30,134 nucleotides of DNA from Stentor coeruleus (lineage: Eukaryota > Ciliophora > Heterotrichea > Heterotrichida > Stentoridae): NCBI GenBank assembly GCA_001970955.1, contig MPUH01000902.1:1-30134 (forward strand). The letters run 5' to 3'. The notes under the pieces are model-generated. The model was not told the DNA's origin. It was given only the letters and a program-made list of their open reading frames with translations, and did no database searches. Below, one piece after another: positions 19,601 through 29,299 of this stretch (position 1 is its first letter; every line of letters begins with the position of its first letter). The position numbers and the translations under genes were made by a program.

Positions 19601-22600
19601 ATACCGATTCAGGAACCTTAACTTCTAATACTGGTAAGACAACTAAACTAATTACAGAAGACATCGCTGCATCAACTAGTATTATCATACTGGTCAAAGG
19701 CATTCCTCGATTAACTTATGTTGATGATGCAACCAAATTATCAGGATTCACTTCAGTAACTGTTTATTACTTAACAACAAAAGTTTATGAGTGGGCTGGT
19801 ACAACTGACGATTCAAAAACAGCCTTCACTGCAGGTGCAGCCGCTGGAAAATCTAATATTGCAAGTGTATGGGCATTCCCTAATATTAAAGGATCTTCAG
19901 GAGTTTACTTCCAAATCATTTTCAAACCAGCTTATGCACTTCCTGCAGGTAGTGAAATAACAATTGAAGGAGAAACATTCTCAGCAGACACATCTGTTGC
20001 AGATAACACTTGGTGTAATTATGGCTTTACTTCAGCATCAATAGCTACCTCAAAGTTAGTTCTAACCTTATCTTCAGCTGTAGCTTCAGGAGCTTCAGTT
20101 GAAGTACGTAAAGATTTAGCTTTCGATATTTCATCTTCTGCTTTATCACTAAGTAACCCATTTTTGATAACAGCAAAATATAAATCAACCACAATTGTTG
20201 TAGATGCATCAGCTGATGCAGTAGCTGCTCAGAAAATAACATATGATCCAGCACCAACTCCAGTTTTATCATCAGTATCTGTAGCTGCTTCAATAAAGAA
20301 TATGGGTTTGATATCCCCGCATAAATTTTCATTTAAAGTAAACACTCAAATCGCAAGCAATTGGTTTATTTGCTTTGATGCACCAGCAGATTATGATGCT
20401 GTTCCTGGACCTGCAGATGAGTTTGATTTATTGCCCGATGTGCATTACTTAGATGTAGAATCTGAACAATTTAATGATGTTTATTGTTATGCTGATCATT
20501 GGGTAATAACTTGTGGTGGGCTTAATGATGTTGCTCAGGACACTGAAATAAGTTTAAATATCACCTTAGTAAACCCAGCGGCTTCTAGCGCAAAATGGTC
20601 AGTTTATGTTCTTAACTCAACAGAAGATGTTGTTGTTGTTCCTTATTATACTTTAACTGCAGCTTATGAAGCTCTCCCTAGTAATACTATTGATTTATAT
20701 ACAGTAAGCCATGATTCTGTCCCAGCTGTATCATCAGATTTGAAATTCTCTATGCGAGCTTCTGAATCATTCTCAGCAGGTGGAGCTATTTATGTTTTAT
20801 TCCCAGGACCTTATGACTTAGAAGTTTATAATCCTGACAAAGTTTCATGTTCTGGTGTTTATGGAGATAGTACAATTTTTATTCCTGAAAATAGTGAGTG
20901 CGATGTATATGACAATTATATTGAATTTCTTTTCCCTGCTGCCCAAGCTTTAACATCAGCCTCCTGGACAAATTTAACAGCTGCTGGTATAACTCAACCA
21001 CCAAAAGGGTTTGATAGAAATAAAGATAATTATGATGCTTATGTTACAAATCTTTTTGATGTCTATGATTATTGGACAGGAAAATTTGAAATCTTTACTA
21101 TGAATGCTAATTCAGATACTGCTACTGCTTTTACTGGAATGAGTTTTTGCAATTTAAATGCTGCTTATACTGGATACTTTGTTCAAGATTGGGATATTAT
21201 TAAAATTAATGATGGTGATGATGTAATGATTGCTCCAGGTACATTTTCTAAATATTGCTCAATTGTCCCTGATGGTTTAGTATTAAATGCATTAGATCTC
21301 ACTGTTTATGCTAAGGATGAAAATGATGGAGTGCTTTCGTTTGATTCTGATTCTTATTTATTGACATCTAGCTATCCTTCTGATGCTTTCAGAGTTGGTG
21401 CACCTTCATCTGCTTCTGAAGATTTCTATTATATTACTTGGACTATTAAAGAAACTCCTTTTGTCACTGGAGATTATATGTACGGAGCTCCACCTAAAAC
21501 TAAAGTTCAAGTGTTCATGAAAAATCAAATTTCTGTAACTGTCTCAGAAATCTCCCTTGTACCACCAGGAATGTTCAGCTACCCAATTGAAATTTCCCTA
21601 GGCGAAGCTTCTCCTTTCTCAGACATTACAATTTCCTTAGCTCTGGACACTGCAAGTACTTTATACTCATTTGAGCCTCAGTCCTTAAAGTTCACATCAA
21701 CTGACTTTGCTAAATCTTTTATAATAAAAGCTACCTCTGAAGCAGTTGCTGATACAAAAGTTACTTTCACTTACTCGATTAGCGGCACAGACACTGCAGC
21801 ATTCAAACTTAGCACCTCAGGTTCATTTACTATTGGTTCAATTAACTCCAATGCTGCAGTAATTTCTTCCCTAAGCCTTACTCAAAAAAGTTCTAATGCT
21901 CTTGATTTAGAAATAAATGTTGATACAGCATCAGTTATTACATGGGCTTTAATGTCAACTTACATTTCTAGTAACAATGAAAATGCTACTGATTATGATA
22001 CAATAATGGAAACTGCTTATCCAGTTATTGGTGATGCTAGTGATACTCAAGTAGATATCGATGAACAAATTTACGAATTCTCACTTGCCCTCAATAGTGT
22101 TGATGGAGATGATTGGGATACTATTTGCAATAATATTTTTGATTTAGCATCAACCACTTACTTTACTGGTCAGTGCTTTGTTGATTCAGGTGCTTCTATT
22201 ATTTACTCATTTACATCTTTGATTGCTAATACTGAATATTTAGCCGCTGTATGGGCTGATAACTTCTCTGGTAAAAATTTAACATATCAAGAAGCAAAAC
22301 AATCTACAGCAAGTCTCCCACCTAGTGCTATTGTTTCACTAGCTTTCGTAGAAGTTGTCCCTTCAGGAAGTATGGATGCTATTAACAAGGCCTTAGCTGT
22401 AACTCTAAAAATTAGTAGTTTACGCGTTAAAACTTTTGGAGGCATTGCTAGAAGACTTGGAAGTACTTCATCAAGTGTAGTTGCACCTAGTGTACTAACT
22501 TCTGAATTACCTTCAGATTTGGCCAAAAGTATGGATGAAGCTGAGCTTTTGACAAATCTTAACGCACAAGGAGTTGTAGTGACTGGTGTTACACCTACTA

Positions 22601-23049
22601 TAACCGATGCTACATCTAGCTCTTTTGGTGTTCCAGGATTCACTGATGCTGATTGGAATAACACTGATGTTGAGTTCATATTTAACTTTAACGCAGATGT
22701 TGATGGAGTTTATTGCTGTGGCTACCAAGTTGATAGTAATTCAACATATAGCTCAACTGAATTACTATATGGAATTAGTTCTGATGGTGAGGATATTTCA
22801 GAATATACATGGTGTTCTAAAACAAGTAAAGGCAATGATTATACTGTCACATATTTTGTGAATGAAACTGATATGTTTGGAACTTTTGAACTAGCATGCA
22901 CAATTTGCAACAACTATCCTATAGTACCTGAGTGCTTGGGCGATGAAAATATTGAAAAAAGTTCAATTGAATGGCTAAATGAGACATCATCATCCTATGC
23001 GAGATCGCTGTCCTTGGCTATAATGGCATTTATTGCCTATCTTAGTTAA
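16675..23049 (+). CDS. Giant secreted, probably GPI-anchored surface protein
   Basis: A single uninterrupted frame encodes 2124 residues. Residues 1-12 (MFFALLLLSVTG) are a short signal peptide. The last ~14 residues (SLSLAIMAFIAYLS) are hydrophobic after a Ser-rich, Asn-glycosylatable stretch, the layout of a GPI-anchor signal. The body is rich in Ser, Thr, Ala and Val and reads as degenerate tandem beta-sandwich-like modules of roughly 120-180 residues with recurring F-x-I-x-F, LPAGSEI-type and C...C patterns. A segment at about 1633-1716 looks like a distinct beta domain (SLKFTSTDFAKSFIIKA). The last ~110 residues are Cys-rich (CC near 2013, then WC, C, CTIC, C). No family name is secure. 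It is probably a cell-surface or extracellular-matrix protein; a GPI anchor, adhesion or immobilisation-antigen-like role is inference. Confidence 0.75.
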   Translation: MFFALLLLSVTGEMFYSFDSMLDPLPIKWPENWVTNMVEPSSNHAGETVSISVYCYIPLTLPIGTYAELTVKGLTVPTVSYSLTAEQKSADDNTFVFSGYVMPTTAGSYGPISIVIRQSSTGQILAGSEVIGFLGVTSTKTPAGSLSVTWGTATKAISASSSLTFGFSLTANMEEYDFIVLNTDSNFPFTTLTGPTWDTTGTTYFSSMAVEAFKDKNKVVFYGLQNRVYDDVTATFTLAGFTNPAYVTSGPYSWSLEVYRFGTKTILQRFTSTQPSDSTAAGAVTIASWTPSNSYLEKGDIVSGLTIFMTLKFSTAHAIDSEGYFEVTYSTGANIATNSYITADATQPISTGTDYLYVDPLASLGCSITSNVQVVRCTVVKDKSIAAGTQISLYNLVLFGASPSVSSIKSYTKGDKNIDSTTAAESITYPTTRTLLSSPLAYVTTSKASEVGKNTAGDSGTYGLVVSFKAIGGISTTSTFSISAPFIVQSSAAELSLNFASGIYGLYPKANAADVFSSTTAANAFSDTNGLTLTVNPGTLSFTSPMTYTDSTHYVDFYFGAGTSSSVGNVYMPYFETGVQARHEFAIKFTATTSTYVWAKPLYFKYAVTDPTFAFFCKNSPAPGLPAKLSITPAFAWTINSAYTAYIVFDITTTNSGIGGDLGSGLDSGDEYPAKIASTTDKLTIVYSSTVSTASLYYKFVTTTSIAASKMDIVLPIPALINSVAYTVAAKIIAVRIIDSEIFTLSKSTSTTAAATADATVKAVGSTSTSTTFSTLGAMTSVALSLTGATTTAGSVSPIGVSISFDKGFGLSSSSTITGPSVTAKSLTLLTSSNSKFQFVTGYNTETIMFSDVSSTATPSTTSWTLSSATASWLAGTPKLYFSLGAISADGGVFSTGGCYNYQSFSFVINAAGMTLTSYEPKSTKGLGADSFTFDLTITVTNPGIIYANKNSNIGFVVGSSFAGTGCAWTLTAGTYTDSGTLTSNTGKTTKLITEDIAASTSIIILVKGIPRLTYVDDATKLSGFTSVTVYYLTTKVYEWAGTTDDSKTAFTAGAAAGKSNIASVWAFPNIKGSSGVYFQIIFKPAYALPAGSEITIEGETFSADTSVADNTWCNYGFTSASIATSKLVLTLSSAVASGASVEVRKDLAFDISSSALSLSNPFLITAKYKSTTIVVDASADAVAAQKITYDPAPTPVLSSVSVAASIKNMGLISPHKFSFKVNTQIASNWFICFDAPADYDAVPGPADEFDLLPDVHYLDVESEQFNDVYCYADHWVITCGGLNDVAQDTEISLNITLVNPAASSAKWSVYVLNSTEDVVVVPYYTLTAAYEALPSNTIDLYTVSHDSVPAVSSDLKFSMRASESFSAGGAIYVLFPGPYDLEVYNPDKVSCSGVYGDSTIFIPENSECDVYDNYIEFLFPAAQALTSASWTNLTAAGITQPPKGFDRNKDNYDAYVTNLFDVYDYWTGKFEIFTMNANSDTATAFTGMSFCNLNAAYTGYFVQDWDIIKINDGDDVMIAPGTFSKYCSIVPDGLVLNALDLTVYAKDENDGVLSFDSDSYLLTSSYPSDAFRVGAPSSASEDFYYITWTIKETPFVTGDYMYGAPPKTKVQVFMKNQISVTVSEISLVPPGMFSYPIEISLGEASPFSDITISLALDTASTLYSFEPQSLKFTSTDFAKSFIIKATSEAVADTKVTFTYSISGTDTAAFKLSTSGSFTIGSINSNAAVISSLSLTQKSSNALDLEINVDTASVITWALMSTYISSNNENATDYDTIMETAYPVIGDASDTQVDIDEQIYEFSLALNSVDGDDWDTICNNIFDLASTTYFTGQCFVDSGASIIYSFTSLIANTEYLAAVWADNFSGKNLTYQEAKQSTASLPPSAIVSLAFVEVVPSGSMDAINKALAVTLKISSLRVKTFGGIARRLGSTSSSVVAPSVLTSELPSDLAKSMDEAELLTNLNAQGVVVTGVTPTITDATSSSFGVPGFTDADWNNTDVEFIFNFNADVDGVYCCGYQVDSNSTYSSTELLYGISSDGEDISEYTWCSKTSKGNDYTVTYFVNETDMFGTFELACTICNNYPIVPECLGDENIEKSSIEWLNETSSSYARSLSLAIMAFIAYLS

Positions 23050-23760
23050 AAGATTTAGTTATTAAAACTGCCTTTATTCATGTTTATATCAATATTTATA
23101 TTATTAATTTATAACTCCTCTTTTCTTGTCAAATTTATTACCTTATCATCAGCTTCTTATTCATTTGAGTTATCTTGATAACTTCATAAGTTTTTATTTA
23201 TAAATCATTCTAATTACTTTAATATATAATCAATCTTAAAAATAATTTTATACTATTTTATAGCTAACTATACAATAAAAAGCTTTAAATAATAAATGAA
23301 AGTAATGTTAGTAATTTTTGAATGAGATAAAATCAGTTTAATCTAGGTTAAAAAACTGCGTAAATCAAATAAAACAAGATTTAAATTAATTATGGAAAGA
23401 AAAAATGTTTGTTATTAAATAGCATAAGAATAAAACTATAGATAATTTTTTCTATTTTAAAAAGAGTATCATATGGTGAAGAAGTTTTATAGTGAATAAA
23501 ATAATATTGAACTAAATAGTAAAATTATTATTTATAAGCATAGTAAGTGTGTTTTAATTTTAAGATAGCATAAATACTATATTTCTTTATAATTTCTCTT
23601 AAAATAGCACAAATTACTTAATTATATACTTAACATTATATTTATCAATAATTTTCTTGAGTCTTAGTATTTATAACTATAAACTTTACATTATCCAAAA
23701 AATCCTTTAACTTGAAAATCGCTATATGTATCCAGTTGAAAAGTTAAATGGTTAATATAA
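23050..23760. other. Intergenic AT-rich spacer
   Basis: These 711 bp hold the 3' flank of the giant gene and the 5' flank of DLST. The sequence is very AT-rich with many short T- and A-runs. I see no ORF, RNA gene or repeat array. Confidence 0.5.
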
Positions 23761-24981
23761 ATGTTTCGCAGTCTTCTGAGGATCACAGCTTTTTCCTCCA
23801 GAGCCTCACCCATGTTAACCCCAGGCTTTCTAATGAGGAACTTTGCCACCCATACCATTAAATTCCCAGCATCAGTTGAATCCATAAGTGAAGGTGGTGT
23901 TCAGGCATGGGTTAAAAATGTTGGAGACCATATCGAAGTGGATGAAGTCGTGGTTGTGATGGAGACAGCAAAAACTAATCAAGAAATCCGTTCCCCAGTC
24001 TCAGGAGAACTAGTAAAGTTTTTAGTGAATATCGGTGACAACATCCCAGTTGGGGCTGACCTATTTGTAATCGACACAGACAAAGTGGGTGTAACAAAAG
24101 CAAAAGAAGCTCCAAAGCCAGTAGCTAAAGCCGAAGTTCCAAAAGAAGTTTCAGTACAAGAGACAGCAAAAGAGCCTAAAAAAGAACAAACAAAATTAGA
24201 GGTCAAAAAAGAAGAACCAAAACCTACTGAAACCAAACCTAAAATCCCTGAAGTTAACCAAGTCAAAATTGTTACAGGTAAAAGAGAAGATCGTAAAGAA
24301 AAAATGACAAGAATGAGAAAAACTATAGCTGAAAGGCTTAAAGGTGCCCAAAGTACCTACGCAATGCTAACAACTTTCCAAGAATGTGATATGTCAAGGG
24401 CAATTGAACTAAGAAATGCTTATAAAGATGATTTTCTTAAGAAACATGGAGTCAAACTTGGCTTTATGTCATTTTTTATAAAAGCTTCAACTCATGCATT
24501 ATTACAATACCCATTAGCTAATGCTGTTATTCTTGGTGATGAGATTATTTATAGGAATTATATCGACATATCAGTTGCTGTAGCTACACCTACAGGATTA
24601 GTTGTCCCGGTAATAAGAAATTGTGAAAATAAATCTTTTGCTGATATTGAAAAAGAAATTATTAGGTTTTCTGGTTTAGCTAAAGAAGGTAAATTACCTA
24701 TTGAAGATATGGTTGGGGGAAATTTTACTGTATCTAATGGTGGGGTTTATGGATCTATGATGGGAACACCGATACTTAATCCACCACAATCAGCTATACT
24801 TGGTATGCATTCAATTGAAAACCGCCCTGTTGTAAGGGAGGATAAGATTGTAGCAAGGCCGATTATGTATTTAGCTTTAACTTATGACCATAGATTACTT
24901 GATGGGAAAGATGCGGTACTTTTTATGAAAGCGATTAAGAGTATGGTTGAAGAACCAGCTAAAATACTATTGGATATTTAG
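23761..24981 (+). CDS. DLST: Dihydrolipoamide succinyltransferase, E2 of OGDH complex
   Basis: The 406-residue product is the mitochondrial E2 that transfers the succinyl group to CoA in the TCA cycle. Residues 1-30, with MFRSLLR and no acidic residues, are a mitochondrial presequence. A lipoyl domain spans about 32-108, with K71 the lipoylated lysine. A Lys/Pro/Glu linker (113-165) follows, with no peripheral-subunit-binding domain, as is usual for eukaryotic DLST and unlike PDH E2. The catalytic domain (175-406) ends with YDHRLLDG (H377, D381) and matches DLST closely (KMTRMRKTIAERLK, DISVAVATPTGLVVPVIRN, NPPQSAILGMH). The lipoyl motif reads METAKT where most E2s have ETDK. There is no intron. 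The stop is TAG. Confidence 0.94.
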   Translation: MFRSLLRITAFSSRASPMLTPGFLMRNFATHTIKFPASVESISEGGVQAWVKNVGDHIEVDEVVVVMETAKTNQEIRSPVSGELVKFLVNIGDNIPVGADLFVIDTDKVGVTKAKEAPKPVAKAEVPKEVSVQETAKEPKKEQTKLEVKKEEPKPTETKPKIPEVNQVKIVTGKREDRKEKMTRMRKTIAERLKGAQSTYAMLTTFQECDMSRAIELRNAYKDDFLKKHGVKLGFMSFFIKASTHALLQYPLANAVILGDEIIYRNYIDISVAVATPTGLVVPVIRNCENKSFADIEKEIIRFSGLAKEGKLPIEDMVGGNFTVSNGGVYGSMMGTPILNPPQSAILGMHSIENRPVVREDKIVARPIMYLALTYDHRLLDGKDAVLFMKAIKSMVEEPAKILLDI

Positions 24982-25205
24982 TTAAGATAAGTATTTTTAT
25001 TGGATAAATATTTTTTTGATATGAATTTTTTGTAGGTTTTTTTTTCGTTTTTTCAAAAGGTTGCAATGATTTTTAGTTATTTAGATGTAAAGTTTATGTA
25101 AAATAGATTTTTGTTTTTTGTTTTTGATGGTGCTAGGTTTGAAGTTTAGCTATTGGGAGATTTTATTTGTTAAATGGGAATAGATGAGATTTTATTAATC
25201 TAATA

Positions 25206-27134
25206 TTATTTTTCAATATATTTAACGTTCTCTCCAAGCATTTGTATAAGTGCTTTGCCGTCAACTTCTTCATGAAACACTAGTTCAAAACGATTGCTAC
25301 CATTGAATTCACTCTTATGACCAATTGGAGGAGGGAATAACGAATCTAACACTATCTTAAATGCATTGTCTAGCATTGTAGGTATAATTTTACGTAAATG
25401 TGGAGATGATGTTTCTAAACATGGGTTTGTATTAATTTCAATAAGCCAAGGTTTGAAATTTTGGTCAATCATAAAATCATAGCCAAGAACCTCCATGCAA
25501 TGAAGGCGTTTATTTTTATCAATTTTCATAAATGATGCTTTTATTGTATCTTTGACAATATCTCTAATCTGCGGGAGTATTCCATTAAAAAAATTATTTT
25601 TTTTATCAGGAAAATGTTGATCAAGATATCTCTGGAACTCTCTATACGACATTTTATTTCCATTTTCATACTTCCCATATTCAGTTGAGTGTTTCTGAAT
25701 TGCATCATTGGTCAAATGTATAAAAGGATTTGAAATTTCTTCCATACTAAACTCTTTTGATGTTGTCCTCAAATACCCATCCAAATAAAAATACCCTTGA
25801 ATAATCCCATTAATACTAGTAATCATAGCATAACATCTTATATCAAACTTTCTTTTATTAATAAGCAATGGGTTTTCTATATATTTCTGAACAATATACG
25901 ACTTTTCATCTACAGGTTTTATAATATCATTGATTTCTTCTAATGTTTGACATACAATAATCCCATTACCCCTATTAGTAAATTCCCCTGGCTTAAGAAT
26001 CCACAAATTCTGGCTTCTAGTTTCTTTTTTCTCAGCTTCAAGACGATTGTATAAAGCTAAAAATCGTTGATATTCTTCATCTTCTTGATTCTCAACAGTA
26101 AAAGTTATAGGAAGTTTATCAAAAATATATTGATTAGTAGCTGTATAATAATTGCGCATTGTTATATAAAGCCCACGTTTGTTTGTCAAACATTGATTGA
26201 ATTCAAAACGATTATGGAGCCTTTGTTTGTCTGAGTGTATTTTTTCGCTTATAAACTGTATATAAGATTTTGATCTTTGTATCAAACCAATACCTGCACT
26301 ATCTAAATCTATTGAACTTGTACATCTTATATTCTGTACCTTACTTAAAGCTTGAGTCACATGTACAGGTTGTTCATCTTTTAAAGTAGGTTTATTAGTA
26401 CAACATTTCAACTCTTCAATAACAGTTTTATCTTTCCATTGACTCCACACAAAATTAGCAACTTCTTTATTTTCAACAACTTTCCACCATGGTCTTCTTA
26501 AAAACAAACTTTTAACCAAAAGCGAATTATTCCCTTTGCCAATATACACATTATAACTTTTAAAAGATCCAGCATAAACTTCTATTCCATTACTTGCATT
26601 CAGAGCTTTTCTCCAAACTTTTTCTAACTCAGGTTTTGGTTTTGTTTTTGGTTTTATTTCTCTGATTCTTGAAGATTCTCTTGTCATAGATATTTCTGTG
26701 ACTGAGGTTTTTGGAGCTTTTTTAGGGCTTTTGATGAGTTTCTTTTGTGGAGTTTTGATTTTCGTAGCTTTTTCTATAAGTTTTGCAGCGGGTTTTATAA
26801 CTTCAACTGAATTTGAATTTCCAAATGGAGCTCTGCGACGGATTTTTTTGAAATTTTGAGAACTGGAGGTTGATGAAAGTTTGGATGCTGAGATATGGCT
26901 TATTGGAGATACATCACGGGTTACATGTGATGATATGTCTCGAGATTTGATATCTCTTGATTTAACTTTTGAAGTCCTTTCAGTGCTTTTGCTTGTTAGT
27001 ACTGGGGTATATTTCGCTGTGTCAATTGTCCTGAACTGAGGATTTCTTGATGACATGCTATCATCGGTTGGGTCTTCTTGCTTTTTGTTTAACAGATATT
27101 TTTGAATTCCTTGCATGCGCAATGAAATATTCAT
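25206..27134 (-). CDS. Tubulin tyrosine ligase-like (TTLL) enzyme
   Basis: The 642-residue product joins a ~175-residue basic, Ser/Lys/Arg-rich, probably disordered N-terminus to a TTL/ATP-grasp domain at about 205-600. Visible motifs are WILKPGEFTNRGNGI (378-392), YIVQKYIENPLL (413-424), RKFDIRCY (428-435), FIHLTNDAIQKHS and the metal/ATP-binding DFMIDQNFKPWLIEINTNP (553-571). These enzymes ligate amino acids, often Glu or Gly chains, to tubulin tails in cilia and cortical microtubules. I cannot say whether this one is a glutamylase, glycylase or ligase from sequence alone. The basic N-terminus may bind microtubules. No intron is seen. Its 3' end faces DLST at 224 bp. Confidence 0.9.
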   Translation of the reverse strand: MNISLRMQGIQKYLLNKKQEDPTDDSMSSRNPQFRTIDTAKYTPVLTSKSTERTSKVKSRDIKSRDISSHVTRDVSPISHISASKLSSTSSSQNFKKIRRRAPFGNSNSVEVIKPAAKLIEKATKIKTPQKKLIKSPKKAPKTSVTEISMTRESSRIREIKPKTKPKPELEKVWRKALNASNGIEVYAGSFKSYNVYIGKGNNSLLVKSLFLRRPWWKVVENKEVANFVWSQWKDKTVIEELKCCTNKPTLKDEQPVHVTQALSKVQNIRCTSSIDLDSAGIGLIQRSKSYIQFISEKIHSDKQRLHNRFEFNQCLTNKRGLYITMRNYYTATNQYIFDKLPITFTVENQEDEEYQRFLALYNRLEAEKKETRSQNLWILKPGEFTNRGNGIIVCQTLEEINDIIKPVDEKSYIVQKYIENPLLINKRKFDIRCYAMITSINGIIQGYFYLDGYLRTTSKEFSMEEISNPFIHLTNDAIQKHSTEYGKYENGNKMSYREFQRYLDQHFPDKKNNFFNGILPQIRDIVKDTIKASFMKIDKNKRLHCMEVLGYDFMIDQNFKPWLIEINTNPCLETSSPHLRKIIPTMLDNAFKIVLDSLFPPPIGHKSEFNGSNRFELVFHEEVDGKALIQMLGENVKYIEK

Positions 27135-27421
27135 AATAACGATTTTATTGTAATATGGATGGATTTAAAGGATAATTTGGGTTATTATTATAATAAAAAG
27201 TTAAGTAAAGTGGGTATTTTTATAGCGGGTTTATATAAAGTTTTTATGATAAATATTAGAGTGGATAAGAAAATAATCTGTTATAGACATTATGTTTAAA
27301 AATGTAGTATTTGATTGAAAAAACTTAAGAAAAATAGTTTATTGATATAACAACAATTTAAATTAAGTTTAAAAATCCTCATCCTTTTTTTTTTTTCCAT
27401 ATAAATTATCTAAAAGCTTTA

Positions 27422-29299
27422 TTATCCTAAAATTTCTTTAACCTTAATCACAATCTGGTTAGCACTGATCTTATATTTCTCCAACAGTTCATCAGCTAAT
27501 CCACTTCTTGGTAACTCATTAACATGTAAACCCCAAACCCGAACATCTTCTTGTGCAAGAGTTCCAGAAACAGCTTCAAAAATCCCCCCTTGAACATAAT
27601 GATCCTCAACAGTCAAAACTTTTTTCCCAGTAGCAGAAGCACAAGCTAACAAAGTCCTTTTATCAACAGGTTTAACAGAAAACATATCAACAACTCTTAT
27701 ATAAATCCCTTGTTTTTCTAATATTTGACTAGCTTTTATAGCTTCATGTAAAGTAACTCCTGCTCCTACAACTGTTATTCTATCTTGATTACTTTCACGA
27801 ACCACATAACTTTTTGCTTCAAATTCTTGTGTATTTGCATATATAATTGAAGTTGCTGGTCTTGATGTACGAATATACGCTACACCTTTATGATTTGCCG
27901 CTAATTCTACAGCTTTATATGCACTTACAGCATCTGATGGATATAAAACTAATGATCCTGGAATTGACCTAAACATTGATATATCTTCAAGACCCATTTG
28001 ACTACTTCCATCTTCACCTATTGATACTCCACAATGGGAACCAGCAAATTTAACATTACCTTCAGAGATTGCAGCTAAGCGAACTTGATCAAAACCTCTT
28101 GTGAAAAAAGCTGAGAAAGTTGATAAAAATGGGACTTTACCACGAACACTTGTCCCTAAAGCTGTGCCGATCATGTTTTGTTCAGCTACAAAACATTCGA
28201 TAAACCGGTCAGGGAAGGTTTGTTGGAAGAAAATACTCATTGTTGAGTTTTTAGTATCACCATCTAAGCCAACAATTCTTGGATCTTTGCCAAGAGCTTT
28301 TAATCCATCTCCATATGCATTTCTTGTTGCTATTTTACTATTAGCTGTATAATTTGGAGGGGGTATAACAAAAGGATTCTTACTTTCAGCAACAGCAGTT
28401 CCAGTAGGACTTGTAGGCTTTAACACTTCATCTGTAGGTTTAATAAGCCCTTTTAAATGAGCAATAACCTTACCAGCCTGATCACCTAAAGGTTTCCCAT
28501 GCCAATTCATCAGATTTTCAATACCAACAAAATCTTTTCCTTTAAAAGTTTTAGCTACAATAGCTGTAGGTTTTCCAACACTATGTCTAGCTAGACTTAA
28601 AGCAGCAACAACTTCTTCAACACAATGTCCATCAACAACTATAACATTCCACCCAAAAGCTTCAACTCTATTTTTATACTGATTAATATCATGTTGAAAC
28701 ATTGTTGGATCACTTTGACCAAGTCTATTAATATCCATAATAGCGATAAGATTATCAAGTTTATAATATGAGGCAAAATTCATAGCTTCCCAAACACTAC
28801 CTTCAGCACATTCAGCATCTCCAAGTATGGTAAAAACTTTGTTAGTATTTTTTTCAAAATTCTTCATACTATAAGCCATACCACAAGCTGCAGAAAGACC
28901 TTGACCTAAAGATCCTGTGGCTATGTCTATAAAATTTAGTCTTGGTGTTGGGTGACCTTCAAGGTCAGAATTGATTTTTCTTAAGGTTTTTAAGTTTTCA
29001 GTAGGGAATAAACCTGCTTCAGACCAGGCTGCGTATAGAATAGGTGCTGCGTGACCTTTGCTAAGGACTAATTTATCGTTGTTAGGGTTTTTAGGATCGT
29101 TTGGGAAATAATGCATACCGGATGGATGGAAAAACAACACGGAAATTATCTCGGCGATTGATGAACAGGAGGTAGGATGGCCTGAGTTTGAGGCACAAGT
29201 CGCTTCAATTGAGTGGATTCTGAGCTTTGCTGCGAGGTTTGAATAAGCCTGGAAACTTGCTGAGGTCCCTGAGAATAAGCGACACAGATTACTAAACAT
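27422..29299 (-). CDS. TKT: Transketolase (animal-type)
   Basis: This 625-residue transketolase is the thiamine-diphosphate enzyme moving two-carbon units in the pentose phosphate pathway. It closely resembles animal TKT in length and sequence: SGHPTSC (39-45), SKGHAAPILYA, the ThDP motif GDAECAEG...DIN (160-191), catalytic E373 in VAEQNM, FFTRGFDQVR, and the C-terminal VEDHY region. The usual GDG of the ThDP motif is GDA here. The first ~22 residues (MFSNLCRLFSGTSASFQAYS) are basic/hydroxylated and could be a weak organelle presequence, but cytosolic location is equally possible. There is no intron, unlike several neighbours. It is the parent or sister of the broken copy at 442-934, which shares its 5' flank. 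Confidence 0.95.
   Translation of the reverse strand: MFSNLCRLFSGTSASFQAYSNLAAKLRIHSIEATCASNSGHPTSCSSIAEIISVLFFHPSGMHYFPNDPKNPNNDKLVLSKGHAAPILYAAWSEAGLFPTENLKTLRKINSDLEGHPTPRLNFIDIATGSLGQGLSAACGMAYSMKNFEKNTNKVFTILGDAECAEGSVWEAMNFASYYKLDNLIAIMDINRLGQSDPTMFQHDINQYKNRVEAFGWNVIVVDGHCVEEVVAALSLARHSVGKPTAIVAKTFKGKDFVGIENLMNWHGKPLGDQAGKVIAHLKGLIKPTDEVLKPTSPTGTAVAESKNPFVIPPPNYTANSKIATRNAYGDGLKALGKDPRIVGLDGDTKNSTMSIFFQQTFPDRFIECFVAEQNMIGTALGTSVRGKVPFLSTFSAFFTRGFDQVRLAAISEGNVKFAGSHCGVSIGEDGSSQMGLEDISMFRSIPGSLVLYPSDAVSAYKAVELAANHKGVAYIRTSRPATSIIYANTQEFEAKSYVVRESNQDRITVVGAGVTLHEAIKASQILEKQGIYIRVVDMFSVKPVDKRTLLACASATGKKVLTVEDHYVQGGIFEAVSGTLAQEDVRVWGLHVNELPRSGLADELLEKYKISANQIVIKVKEILG

Noticed and set aside
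17000..22860. Several antisense and off-frame ORFs within the giant gene
   Set aside because: They are shadows of a Ser/Thr/Ala-rich coding frame, which leaves other frames open by composition alone.
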